This document shows, piece after piece, positions 1 to 12,900 of a stretch of DNA of 64,000 bases; position 1 is the first letter of the stretch, and every line of letters starts with the position of its first letter. Location: the NCBI GenBank assembly GCA_038502055.1, contig JAXRKN010000045.1, forward strand, positions 8,049,501 through 8,113,500. Reading direction: 5' to 3'. Origin of the DNA: Tanytarsus gracilentus (Eukaryota; Arthropoda; Insecta; Diptera; Chironomidae). A model generated the notes under the pieces. It was not told where the DNA came from. It did not search any database and was given only the letters and a program-made list of their open reading frames with translations. Both the position numbers and the translations under genes were made by a program.

Positions 1-865
1 TTTTTTTCTTCCCCCCTCAAAGTTTACTAAGTTCGAATGTGAAGAGGTTTTAAAAAGTTTTAAATAGCTTGAAGTTTATTTAAAAAAATTATATTCGTTT
101 ATCACAACAGAATTTTTTATTACTACCCTTAAAAATATATAAAGACATTAATTATTTAACAATTTATAAATATTTTCAGTAAAAAATATTAATTAAAATT
201 TTCCGCCATGCTTGACATCCAATCTCATTCTAGTTAACTCACAATAATCTTTTTAATTTTTTTAAACATTTTCTACACTCGAAAAATATCTTCAGAATAA
301 TTTTACATTCACCATAAAAAAATCTAAAATAACATTTGCAAAACGCCTCTCACATGCGAGTAATAAAAAAATTCTCTAAATATTATCTTTCGAATAAAAA
401 TTTCGAGAAATTAAAATATAGATTCGGGCAATGGCAACTGTGGTGGTGTGAGCAATAAAAAAGCGAAGACCACAATCATACGATGCACACACGTTCAAAA
501 AGTTCTCTTTAATAAGCTCTAACGACGTGTCTGTGGACTGCTAAAAGGAAGCACAAGAGAGAGCGAAAGAGATTTTATGCTGCTGCATCGGGTCATTTAT
601 GTTTCGTTTGCTAAACTCTTTTTTCCTAAGAATTTATCTTCTTCTTTTTGTTACTGCACACTCTTATTCCTCTTTTATGTGCATCTCATGATGCCTTCTT
701 TCTTTTCGAATGGGGGATAAGAGCGAGATAATCCGATTTTGCGAGGAACATTTTTTTGTATGTCTGGCTTTTCACTTTTCTTAATATTTTTGTGATATGT
801 GTGTGTGTGTGTGTGTGATTAGAAGACAGTTTTATCCACAAACACATTATCTGCTCACTCTATGC
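1..865. other. Upstream region of papilin, no gene seen
   Basis: AT-rich sequence with no convincing coding exon on either strand. It presumably holds the 5' UTR and promoter of papilin if the first coding exon at 908 is right, but no TATA box or initiator could be assigned with confidence. A (TG)n microsatellite runs through about 797-817. Confidence 0.5.
797..817. repeat. (TG)n microsatellite upstream of papilin exon 1
   Basis: About ten TG dinucleotides in a row. Length polymorphism is likely. Shorter TG runs also occur near 14078-14096 and 43120-43133. Confidence 0.7.
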
Positions 866-907
866 ATGAGATCAAAGAAGCTTATTGGAATTCTAGTCGG
901 ATGTCAC

Positions 908-930
908 ATGAATCGATCTATGCTGTCCGG
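908..930 (+). CDS. Ppn: Papilin first coding exon, start of signal peptide
   Basis: An ATG at 908 is followed by seven codons and two bases (MNRSMLS plus GG) before a strong donor, gtaagtgag, at 931. Exon 2 (13900-13960) starts with one base that completes Gly, then continues SLALLFFMLTQQ...AQS-KR. The join gives a short polar N-terminus, a hydrophobic core and a small-residue cleavage region, which is a textbook signal peptide. In-frame ATGs also occur upstream at 866 and 797, with an in-frame TAA at 782-784. I prefer 908 because it gives the shortest signal peptide and a better start context (CAC before ATG) than 866. An overlapping ATG at 901 in another frame would be a short upstream ORF. 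The intron is almost 13 kb, so another upstream exon cannot be excluded. Confidence 0.6.
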
Positions 931-3900
931 GTAAGTGAGTGACTGTGAATGAACGAGGAGGACATTGTCGGACTCTATGCTGGCATTTGATAAGCGCATG
1001 ACATACAGCTTCTATCTCACTACATCCTGAGTCATGAAGTTTTTTCTTAACTGCGCAAATATGCTGAAAAATACATCTTAATGCATGCTTTTGTGAAATA
1101 AGCCATATAGCATCATCTGCACGTTCGTCTCAACAACTTAATCTCGATTTCGATTCACTCACTGCTGATGATGCTGCTGGCTTGCATTTTTTTTCATCCT
1201 TCTCGAGAATATAATCTTTTTTTATATTTTCCTTTTTTAAAAATAAAATGAAACTTGAAACTTTTATCGTTCACTTTTGTATCTCAATGTGCCATGCTAG
1301 AAGATGTTTATTGTTAATGATTGTTGTTTATGGTCAATTTCTGTGCATCGAACAATTTACTTTCACACTCACAAGCATATGAGAGTTTACTTGATCCCAG
1401 AGAGCAAAAAAATATTTTAAATTTTAAAAATAATAAAAATTTTTTATAGCTCCGCTTTTAAATTTCTGCTAAAGATTAGACAAAAAATATTTTAACAAAG
1501 TTATCGCTGGACAAAACGGAAGAACAATCAAGGAATAAACTCAATGTTGAAAATGGTAAAAATATATTAATCTCATGACTATTATTGGCTCTCTTTTCTC
1601 GAGGCTATAGCCAAACATTGTGTAGAGTATATTGTTTTGTGATTTTCAATGCACCAATTAGACATTTATTGTTTATGAAAATGATGAATGAGGAGAGAAG
1701 AAGAGCAGACAGCCGGAGTAGAATAGCAAGCAGTTACTTAAATTGAATATTAATTCCGCAATAATAATAATATTCCATGTGGAAGATGCCTCGTTTGGCA
1801 AATTGGCGTATCCGAGAGAATATATATAGAGAGCAGTGATTGTGTACACTGAATACTTACTTCGATAATGAATAAATGGTTTGATGAGATGAATTTGAAT
1901 GATGAGAATTTAAAATTCTAGAAAAGTTATCTCAACTTTTATATTGCAATATTAAGTTCAACGATATTATTATCAAAGAATAAAAAAACGCTCAAGTTGC
2001 TAGTTGAAGATTGCGCTAACGTTTGCAAAGAAACAATAAAATGAAATTCCGAGAAATTTTATTTTTTAAACCCTTTTTATATTTAATAAAAATTCTAAAA
2101 CAATTAAAAATATAGCGGAGCTATGATTTTATATTTAAAAAGTAAATTTAATAACAGAGGTTTAATAAAAAAGAAAGAAACATTTCAATAAATTCCTTCA
2201 CTCTTTTTATTCTTCCCATTTTGCGATCTTTTGTTTCGACTTCATCATCCATTGATTTGTAAATTGCTCTTTTATGCGCTTCAGCGTTATCTCACTAAAT
2301 GATGCACTCGAACTACTTTGTTGTTGAACTTGTCCGCGCTGCTCGATTGGCAGAAACAAAGGAATAAAAAAAAGAGAGAGAATAAATGATAAAGCGAAGA
2401 GGAAAGAAATTTAATCTTCAAATTGCACATCAAGATGGTTAAGGATGAAAAGCACGACTATTTATACGGGACTTCCATGGCGACGACAACGACGACCTGG
2501 GAAGAATATTATCATTAGTGAAACTTTTTTCCAGCTCCGTTGACTCTATGATGGAAATAATTTTTTATTCATGAGCTGTGTGTGCTGCTATGGTACAAAC
2601 TTCGTTGTGTCATTGCAGGTAGATTTACTTGTGATTTTTTTAATAATCGTGGATAATAATTCTCAGCGGTAATTTACAATGGAGATTTTTTCTAATATCT
2701 GTTGACATAGAAAAAAGTTGGTTTAGTGATGATAAAATTTTGGACACCTCGTAGACTGTTGCATCCTTCACATGTATTACCATAAACCATGCATAAATTT
2801 TTTCACATATCCATGTTGAAGGCTCGCTCAAGGGAGGTTTTAAGTAAGAAGATGAATCAGTATGTTGCATGTTTTCGGCTATGAACATCAAAAAGATACG
2901 AAACATGTAATGATGAGCTAATAGCAGCGTGCAGTTGATGCTTATCGCGTGATTGAAAAATGAAAAATGATTATTCTCGTTATTGACGCCACAATTTTAA
3001 GGCTCAATCTAAAAATTACTTGCCAAGTTTAAATTTTAGCTTTCTGACAGGTTTCTCGCAAGAAAAATGCCTCAAACTTGAATAAAATTTTGTGAAGGGT
3101 AACTCAGGATGAAAATTAAATTTTACTGATCATAAAAAAATTAGTGTCTTACCCTTGATAAGAATTCTTCGTGCAGTAATAAAAGATTGTTTGAGACACG
3201 TGATGTGCAGAATAAAAATTGCCATGCAGCACTCTAATCGACAAACAATTTTGGTCTTCTTCGATGTTTGCTCTCATTTTTTCTTTTCCTTTTCATCTCA
3301 ACATTCGTTCCTACCAAAATTTAATCAGTGCGGTATTCTTGCGGTTTGCTACTACTTCTTTACGCTTTTATGCATTACCGACAAGCAGAATGAAGGCAAG
3401 AAAAAAATTCGACAAATGAGAAAATTATGGAGCAATTTTTGTATGAGTTCAAAATTCTCATCACTGACGTTCGAGTAAACTACATTGTGAGAATTTCATT
3501 GATAAAACATGTTTTGAGCTTTAATGAAAAATAAATGAGTTACGTTGTGTGATGTCATTCGCATTTTGCGATACAGTTTAGGAATTGGACATGTGGGAAT
3601 TTGTTCATCTCACATTAAAATTTAAAATGTTGATAATTGGACATGAGCGTGAATATAAAATGTGAATGGTTTTTATATCCATGTGCGAATAATTAAGTTT
3701 CTTAATTTATTGGTTAAATTTTGAAAATGGATTTTGGAAATTAAATTATCGTAATATGAGAATTAATGCATGAATATTTTTAAGTGTCCACCCCTTGACA
3801 ATTATCCACGCATATCAGTAAAAAAATAATTAGTTTCTGGAAAATTGAGTTCACTTACAGCAAGAAATAAATTATTGCCTCATTAACTGACGTCATACAA

Positions 3901-6900
3901 TTTTAACTTCTTGCGACCCTTTTTTTGTTTCAAATTATCTCAACCGAACTAATAAAAGTTTCTCTTTGGCGACCTTGAAGTTTATGTCGCTCGTACATGA
4001 ATTAAGTTGAGTTATCTCGTTCGCTCTCCGACTTCGCTCTGTTATATCATAAAACATTGTTTTTATGGATTTTTACGGCAAATAAAGCATATAATGTGAA
4101 GCTTCAATTCTAGACTCGTCTCCAGCTTCGTCTCTTGCTCACACACAATGCATAAAACAAACGACACATAAATCAAAGTTGATTTTTTGGCAAATATTTA
4201 TAGCGGAGTGGAGGAAAAAATGTGAAAGAACAGAAGAATAAATTAAAGCTGAATACGGTGGCACTGTTTAGAGAGATGATATTTTTGCATTTGAATCGTC
4301 AGCAGTCGCAAGCAATTCAAACTATTTTAATTAACAACATTTGTTGCAGAAAGTGATTATAAACTTTTCACTCTTTTTTTTCTCTCTCTACACTGCATGT
4401 GCAGATAATTTTTATGCTATCGCATTTCCTACATTAATCATGTTTTTTTCTAGAGAATATTTTTCCTCAATGAATGTTGGGAGATGGAAAAAAATAAAGA
4501 CGGACTTTTGCAAATTTATTTTTAATAACAGGAAATAAGAAGAAAATGGATCAAAAATAATTTTTTGCGAGTCTTCTAAAAAGATTTAAATTTGATGGGT
4601 TTAAAAATTAATTTGTTGAAATTTAATGATTTTAATTTTTTTAAGATCGTCCGTTAAATTTTAAATTTCTTTACATTTTTGCAGTGTCATGTCACTGAAA
4701 TTACGCAAATAAATGCTGAAATCCTAAAAGTTTGCCAATTAGCTTGCTCAGATCGTTGAACTCATAGATTTTACAATTGAATAACCCAACAGTTTTTGTT
4801 TCAACACCCTCAAGGATTGTTAATCACGGTTCAAAAATAATTTTCGCAAGTTTATCAGTGGCAAACCTAAAAATATCTTCTTTTAAACCGCTAATTACCT
4901 CCTTATTTCTATTTATTCCACTAATAACAAATTTATATTAGCTCACGTTTCCCAGAACGTGTGAAAACAAGTTGCCAATAGCAGAAATAATCCCACGCTG
5001 ATTGCGGCATGACAAAATTATGGTTAAATAATAATTATTGAAAGATTTACATTTGTTTGCAAAAGCTTTTGAAGAATATTTTACAAACGAGAAGCTAATT
5101 GTGAAAATAAATAACAATTTACAAGTTTCAAGTAAAGAAAACCATTCATAATAAAAAGACTTATTTGTGTGCGAAAAATCCATCACTGTCAAAGGTAATA
5201 AAACCATCAAAGAGTAAATTTTCTTAATCATTTCTCGCGCGAACTATAAATCAAATCTCTCCGCCGTCTCATGTGAATCTATGTTACTGTCTTATGATCA
5301 CTTACCTCAACCATAGTGTAAGCTAATGCTGATATCGCATCAGTGATGTGTCATCCATCGTAGATAATATTTATGCATCGTACGCGCACAAACTAATCGC
5401 GTCATATATGCATGTTCATCTATCTTTCTCACTTTTACAAACATCGAGTGGTATTAAATTCAAATATTGACGCTGGAATGAATTATTACAGCTATAAAAA
5501 GTTTAAGAATAGAAATTTGTGTGAAGAATATAAAAATCTTTATATGGACAGAGAAATATTATTAATTTCGAGATTTAAATCCAAAGAAATAATTTTTTTA
5601 TTATTTTCATAAAATACAAATAAATCCTTAAAATAATCTTAAACTCTCCAATCCTCGACAGCTTAAATTACTTTCATCATTTTTGATTCTCAAAACAAAA
5701 TAACTGAAATAATTTTTTATTTCATTCCATCACTCTCGAGTGATAAATTCTTATCGTAAATTGTCAACTGCAACATTGATGCCAAAGATTGAAAGAAAAA
5801 TTGCCTCAATTTGGTGAGATAATATTACTTGTAAAGTCAACGATCACCGGAGTATAGAAATGGGAGGGTGGAAAAGATAAAGATAGGAAAAATCAAATCA
5901 TCCGATTTATACTCAGCCTTCCTTATTTTTTTCTCTTTTTCATGATGGTAAATTATGTGATAAATCTGCCGATTTTTCATCGAGAACATATTCTCATGCA
6001 AATCAGTGTGTGTACATATCTAGAGAATCGAGGACACTTTATTCTCACTCGAGAGGAAGAAAAGTTTTTGCTATGACATCAATGCACATCATCATCATCG
6101 TACTTCATATGAATTTTAATGACATTATTGATTAATCTAATTCATATTCGTGAGAGATTGGAAAGTTTATTTTTTTATCTTTTCTATATATTTTTCTACA
6201 ATGCTTCAAGCATCGACAAGTTATTGCGGAAAAAGGTCATAGCTATCGATTGTTAGTATCTAGTGACATTCTCAATTGTTTCAACGAAAATTTTTTTTAT
6301 CATTTTTATGGACATGCTGGTTTGTGGTAGAAATTTTTCTGCTGGTTATTACTTTTTTTTTGCAAAAATGTTTTGATTTCAAATGAAAGAAATTTTGCGA
6401 TAAATTTAAATTTCTAAGACTGAGAAGATTAAAAAAATTGAAAACCTTTCATTCATAGCTTAGACAAAATTTGCGGCTTTTATCTTTGAAGTTCATAAAA
6501 AAAAAAGAAAAATGTCAGAAGGACATTGCAAAAGACAATTCAATAAAAATCACTTTTCGCTCCAAGGGTGGTGACTATGCATGTTTTTCCCTTTTTCTAT
6601 GTAAGTGGGTGGATGATACATCGTATGGCAATGAACGGGTCGAAATCATATAGAGCTCGGCTATGAATTAAAATAAAAAACGGAAGAATGTTGTAACCCG
6701 AGATACAGATTAAGAGAGTGCCAATGACAGCATAATATAAATTGGAACATCTCAGTTAGATTTTTTTGTGTGTTGAACAGCATCAAATGATTTGCTGTTG
6801 GAAACATTTTGATATATATATATGTGGGAGACTTTATGCGGAAACAAATCGAAATGTCAAATCGAAATTGAAATGCTGTTATTGACGATATACAAGAAAA

Positions 6901-9900
6901 TTGTATGTGCAGGCAAAATTAATTAACTCAACTAATCGATTGAAGTGTGTAAATGTTCTGGCTCAATAAAAAGCTCTTTTCTCTTCATCCTCAAAGCCAC
7001 AATCGTTGCCACTTTAACATTATTTTCTCATTAAAGTTTCACAATTTCCATCAACTCTGATGCGCACAAGGAATATCACATTTATGCTCCTCGAGAAATA
7101 TCTCATTAAGAGAGCCACACAATGTTGCACACATTTTGAATTAAAATGAAATTATGCAATTCGCTTTTAGCATTATCTTCACTCTATTCTTATGGATCAT
7201 AAGGAGAGGAAAAAGTTTTTTCTCTTAGCATAACTCAAAGTTAATTAAACTCATCATGAAAAAAAGTCTCTCAAGTGGTTTTAAAGAGACCACAAAAATT
7301 AACCCATTTAATCGCTGAAAAAGAAAGAATTTTTATTAATTAATTGAAGAAGTTTTGTTGTAATTTATAGAAAAAGTTTTCGTTTAATAAAAACTTTTTT
7401 TACATTTTTTTAAAGAATTTAAAAATTAATTTTTGAAATTTTCAATCTCGATTTAAAATATTTTTTCTGTGTCCAAATGTGATTAAAATTAAAAAAATTT
7501 TAAGCCCTGAAAGAACTTCCAGAAATCAATTTTTTTACCGTAATAATTGTTTGTTTTAAAAAGCTTGCGTAAAGTACACACAATAAAAATTTTCGATGAT
7601 TGAGATCACAAAATTGATCGGAGATGCGGAACCTGGTATTAACTCCTCACCGTATGCATCGATATTTATCAGAAAATGTTTATCATGTACAAGATGAGAT
7701 AAGAAGAAGAGCGTAAAGTCTACAATTAGCTTCTCTTTCTGGATGTAGCAGAGAGGTTAAACGAAGTTGATTGCTGTAACATGATAAATTGCTAACGAAA
7801 ATATAATGTTACGTGAAGAATGTGACTCGACGCTCCATAATCCAAGCTATATGTGTCGCAATTTTTTTTACAAGAAAAATTATATGTTTTGCTTCCACTC
7901 ATCATCTCTCTGTTGAGAATGCGGTATGGTAAAAAAATATGAAAAATTTGAACAATTTCTATTTGCTCACGCACAACTTGAAGGGAGTGAGAAGGAAAAA
8001 AATGAAAAATTGACGGAGCGCAAGAAAGAGAGGCATTTCTTTTAAAGCACATTCACATGGCACGAGAATTGAGTATGAAAATTTTTGGCGGAGAAAGAAG
8101 AAGTGAGGATAATAAATAAGTCGGGTCAGAGTTATCGTTGGCGGTTGTTGTGAAGTGCTTTGCTACAAAACCAAGTCAATTTATCAAAATCTTGCAATAC
8201 TTCGCTTCCCGCTTCTTGACGAGATCATTTTAAAAGTTTAAATTAAACGCCGTTAACTTTTTTTGATAGACTCCAATTTTTTATTTAATTTATCATCACG
8301 AGAAAAATGAGGAGAGAATTTTTTACGATTGAATTCTTGTGGGAATTGAGGAAGTTGAATTTTATAGCGAAACTCTGTTTGAATTCTATCTCGATTGAAG
8401 TCTTATCTTTAAAAATTTCCTTACAAAAAATCCATCAATGATAAAAAGTGTCTTGAATGCATTTTCATTGTGCAAATATTTATCATATGCATTATCATTG
8501 AGGATGATGCATGTGCACTTGTTCAACTCTGTTGATGAATTGCTCTCTTAATAGCTCAAATCAACATCGCTTTCATTTTGCGAGTAATGAGGGTGAGATA
8601 CAATGTAGTTTAAAATAAAAATCACTTACTCGTACACCTTAAGGCGATCCATCACATGAGTGCAACCTCACTCAGTGTAACAAATGCACATTGTGCTGAA
8701 AAACTAATTACATTAAGGGAATTTTTGTACTCACACTCGCTTTTTTAGTGGTTTTTGCTGATTCACATGGGTCAATTTTTGGTTGGAGTGCAGAGATAAT
8801 GGATGTGGTCGAAATTAAATGGAGAGCTAAAAAAATATAATTTTTACTCTTTTTGTCTGCGTTGACCACAATTGCTCGTAAATTAATTGTTCTCACTTAT
8901 AAAAAACTACATTAACACGACTCCATAATAATTTTATTATCACATTTTTATTCTCACTCTCTCGTACCGTAATTTTCATGTCTATGTAATCAAGTAAATT
9001 GATAGGGGGAATTCGATGGAGATAATAGGAAAAGTGCTTTTTGTGTGTAGTCATAAAGAAATGAAAAGGACTCATGATCATTATTTTTTCAGTGTCAATT
9101 TTCTGACTAGTTTATTTTTTTAGAAATTGAAAATGATTTTTAATTTTAGATAATTTTTATTTTAAGCAAAAAATTTAAAGAGAACACAATACGAAATTGG
9201 TGAACACTTCGATGATTTTCACCACTTTTTAATCTCACCACAAATTTAAATTTGAGTTAATCAAACAAAATTTTATTTTTTCTGTCTTCCTCATCCTAAA
9301 TTTTTTTTTGATTAAAAAATAAATACAAAACTTTAATTGTAGCTTTTTATTCGCAAATATTTTGAATTATTTTCTCTTTCTCATTGCAAATATTTTCATA
9401 ACTTAAATCTGTTCACTTAAAATTCAAAAATGAGCAATTTTAATTAATTTTCCAAATGAAAATACAACGCGAATGAAAAGTTTTCATTTTCGCACAAAAC
9501 AAAGATGACAATGATGATGAAGATAAAGTTTTTCGGCGAAAATGAACTTCTTTCGTGTGCAAATTTGCATGCAAATTTTGTGAGTGTGCATTTTGTTGTA
9601 CGACATCATCAGTTAGTTAGTTTTATGTTGAAAATGAACATCTGGAATTATTTTCTTTAATTAAGGAAAATTTTGACATTTGCTCGCTCTTCCGTGAGTG
9701 CGAAATTTTAAGCGCACATGACACAAGAAATTATATTCTCACATTTTGAGTTCATTAAGATGGTTAGAATTTTCAGTTTTTATCAAGGACTTTTGAAGGA
9801 ATAGAAAATTCTGGGGTTCAAATTTTAAATTTTTAGAAAATTAAAATATTTTGAATTTTAAAAAAAGTTTTACAATATTTTAAGTGTCAGAGCTTTACAC

Positions 9901-12900
9901 CCTTTGTAAATATTATTTTTCAGTCTACTTAAGCTAAAATATAAATTTGTGATTAACCAACTGTAAATATATGTGAGAAAGCTTTTTAATTTGAATCATT
10001 ATCAAGCAAAATATATTTTAATAATGAGTAGAGAGCTTTTAATTTACAATTTTAAGCACATTTCTGAATGCGTCTTTTATTTAATTATTTCTTAGACGAG
10101 AATACATTTCTTACATGTTCATTTGCATTTAAATCAAGTAAAATAAATTTTGAGACATGGATAATTAAATTGTGATATTTTTGTTAAAAATTTGAGAGCT
10201 TTTTTTATTAAATTTTGTTAAAAATAAAAATAAAATTGCAACGGATTAAAACTGATAAAATTGACATTTCCCAAAACCTTATTAAAAATCGTTCGCAAGG
10301 GAAAACGAATATTTAAATTTGTCATCATTATGAGTGCAAATTGAAAATTTCACTGCACTCGAAATTAAATGTAAATTTGCAAAATTACGGCTTTTATTCA
10401 TTTTCACACGGAAACATGCTCACACACAAATTTTTGGGGGAGGAAATAATTTTAAACTCTCTTTTGTAATTGATAATTAGCCGTTGGGAATTATCATACG
10501 AGGCTTTTCAGCATTTTGTTGCTAATTAGTGAAAGAGAGGTCGAATATTGATACAATAGGCCTTAATTTAATGAAAAGCAAATTTTAACATTTTCCAGAA
10601 GTCAATTTACTAACTGGATGAGCAATTAAAAACATCCGCAGAACCGTGACCGCCTTCCTTTTGTGACCATGATGATTATGTCAAGAATTATGCTCTCGGA
10701 ATGTAAAGTGCTCGAAAAATGTGTATGGGTTAGTAATTACAGCAACTAACCATACGAAACCACAAAGATTTTTAAAATTATTAATGTTATCATGCCTTGA
10801 GTTCAACACTCATCCTTTAGCTATGCAGATGACATGCGGTAGTACATTCAAAAATACTTAAAATGTGTGCCGAGAGAGTTGGAAATAATTAAAATATTAG
10901 AATATTAATTAAATGTCAACATCGGATCGAGACATGCGATACATTTGAGGTTGCTTGCCTGCCTGCATAAATATGTGTGTGTGAGAAGATCCATTTCTAT
11001 TTTATCTCTCTCACTTTTCCATTTTCATTCGGATGGTGTGATAATTAAATAGATATGATATTGAGCAGAGATATTAATTACCTTGTGCCTATTGTTTCGA
11101 CTCGAATTCCCATCCACATCTACACTTAATGTTAAATCAGATTCACAGTGATGACAACTTTAAAGTTCATTCAAGCTTTAAGGAGAGTTTTTTTATGAGA
11201 ATTTAATGTTTGTTGAATAAATATTTTACAAGTACTGCTAATTTTATTCCGTCATCATCTCAAGGAAAACACGAGCATGATGAAGAAAATTGAAAAGGCG
11301 TTTCCGTTTTGTTGAATGTGTGTTAAGTGCTGATTTTAATGTGTGATAAAAATGCGAATTTTAATCCTTTTTGTGATGCTTTAAGAAAACATTAATTATT
11401 TTGAAAGCTTTACATCCCATATCGCTGCTGAGTGGATTGTTTTTCTTACTTTGTGACCTTGTGGGTAGAGAAAAAATGCGAAGATGATTTCTTTTATAAA
11501 ATGTGAAATTTACATTGAAAAAAATTTTCTATGGTATTCAATTAGGAATTTAGAATTTTTGTCGTTTTTATTAAAATTTTTAAAAAAAATCTGTTAAAAA
11601 TAAATTTATGAAAATAATTTTTTTACGTTACCCGCAACAAAAAAAAGTTGTGTATCCCTAAATTCAATTATTGCCAGACAGAACAAAAGCCAAAAAATAT
11701 ACACATTCTCCTCTTAATTGCTGAGTTCACCAGTTGAATTACAATCATGGAAAGAAAATTTATAATTTCAGCAAAATGTTCGGAGATAATTAACTCGCTC
11801 AGTGTAAACATAGCCAATGTGTAACCGAAGCCAATGAGTTTGGCTGCCAAAAAAATGAACGTGGAATTTTTCGCATTGTCATAAATTGAACAAATCCACA
11901 AAAGCGCACATAAACGCGCTTAATGACAACCTAACAATGAAAAAAGTTTAATCATTAACGATTCAGACATTTTGTCGCCGATTAATAAACAAAAGCTCAT
12001 GCGTAAAAACTGTTAATCTCATTTGTCGTGTTTGCATTTACGATTTTATTTGCGTTCGTCGATTTTTATGCTGAAGAGCTTCTTTCGAGATCTTTTTAAT
12101 TAGTTTCTGTGACAAGAAAAAACTTTCTCAGTTTTGTTTTGTTTTGAACTTTTTATTTAGAGCTTAATTTTCCACACTAAATTGGTCGGAAAAGTTTGAT
12201 AATTGAGTTTCGAGGATGATTTTTGTGTTTAAAGTTTTTCCATCAGTTGGATGGAAAAGTTTAGAGGAGATTTTTTAGTTTGGTTTTATTGAATTTAATA
12301 GTTTGAACTGTGTAAAGCTTTTTTAAACTTAAAATTTCAATTTATATTTTTTCAACTCTTTTTTACACAATCAATAAAATTTAAGGATTAAAAAAAATTC
12401 AATCAATTTTAATTCCAAATTCAGCAGCAAAAATTTAAATAACTTTTTTCCATCACCATTGAACCTCGTAGAAAATACAAAACAAATAATCCGCTTTAAG
12501 GATTTCTTGTATGATTTCACTTCTCACGAGATGTGAATCGATGATGAGAAAAAAGAAGATTTTTTTTGTGAAATCATAAAAAAAAATTAATGCTTGTGTA
12601 ATTTTAATTAATTTATTTCGTGCTTACACGTTGCTCGTGCAATATGTGTAAAAATGAATAAATGCGTGAACATAACATGAACAACACATTAATTTAACAT
12701 TTGACACTTCGAGAGTGAAAATTGGAAAGAGCTTGTTGAAAGCGAATTGTAAATAAAAAATGAAGCGGTAATGATTAAAAATTCATTAATGAGGCACTTG
12801 ACACTCTTTTTTGGTCAATATTTGAGTGCTTTCCATGTTGAATTTAATAACTACATCCGTCAGCCGCCTCTTAATCGATCTCACCCTATTTCAATTTCCT

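Noticed and set aside
3155..3478. A 107-residue open frame in papilin intron 1
   Set aside because: The composition is that of noncoding DNA (Phe/Ser/Lys-rich) and no exon signals join it to anything.
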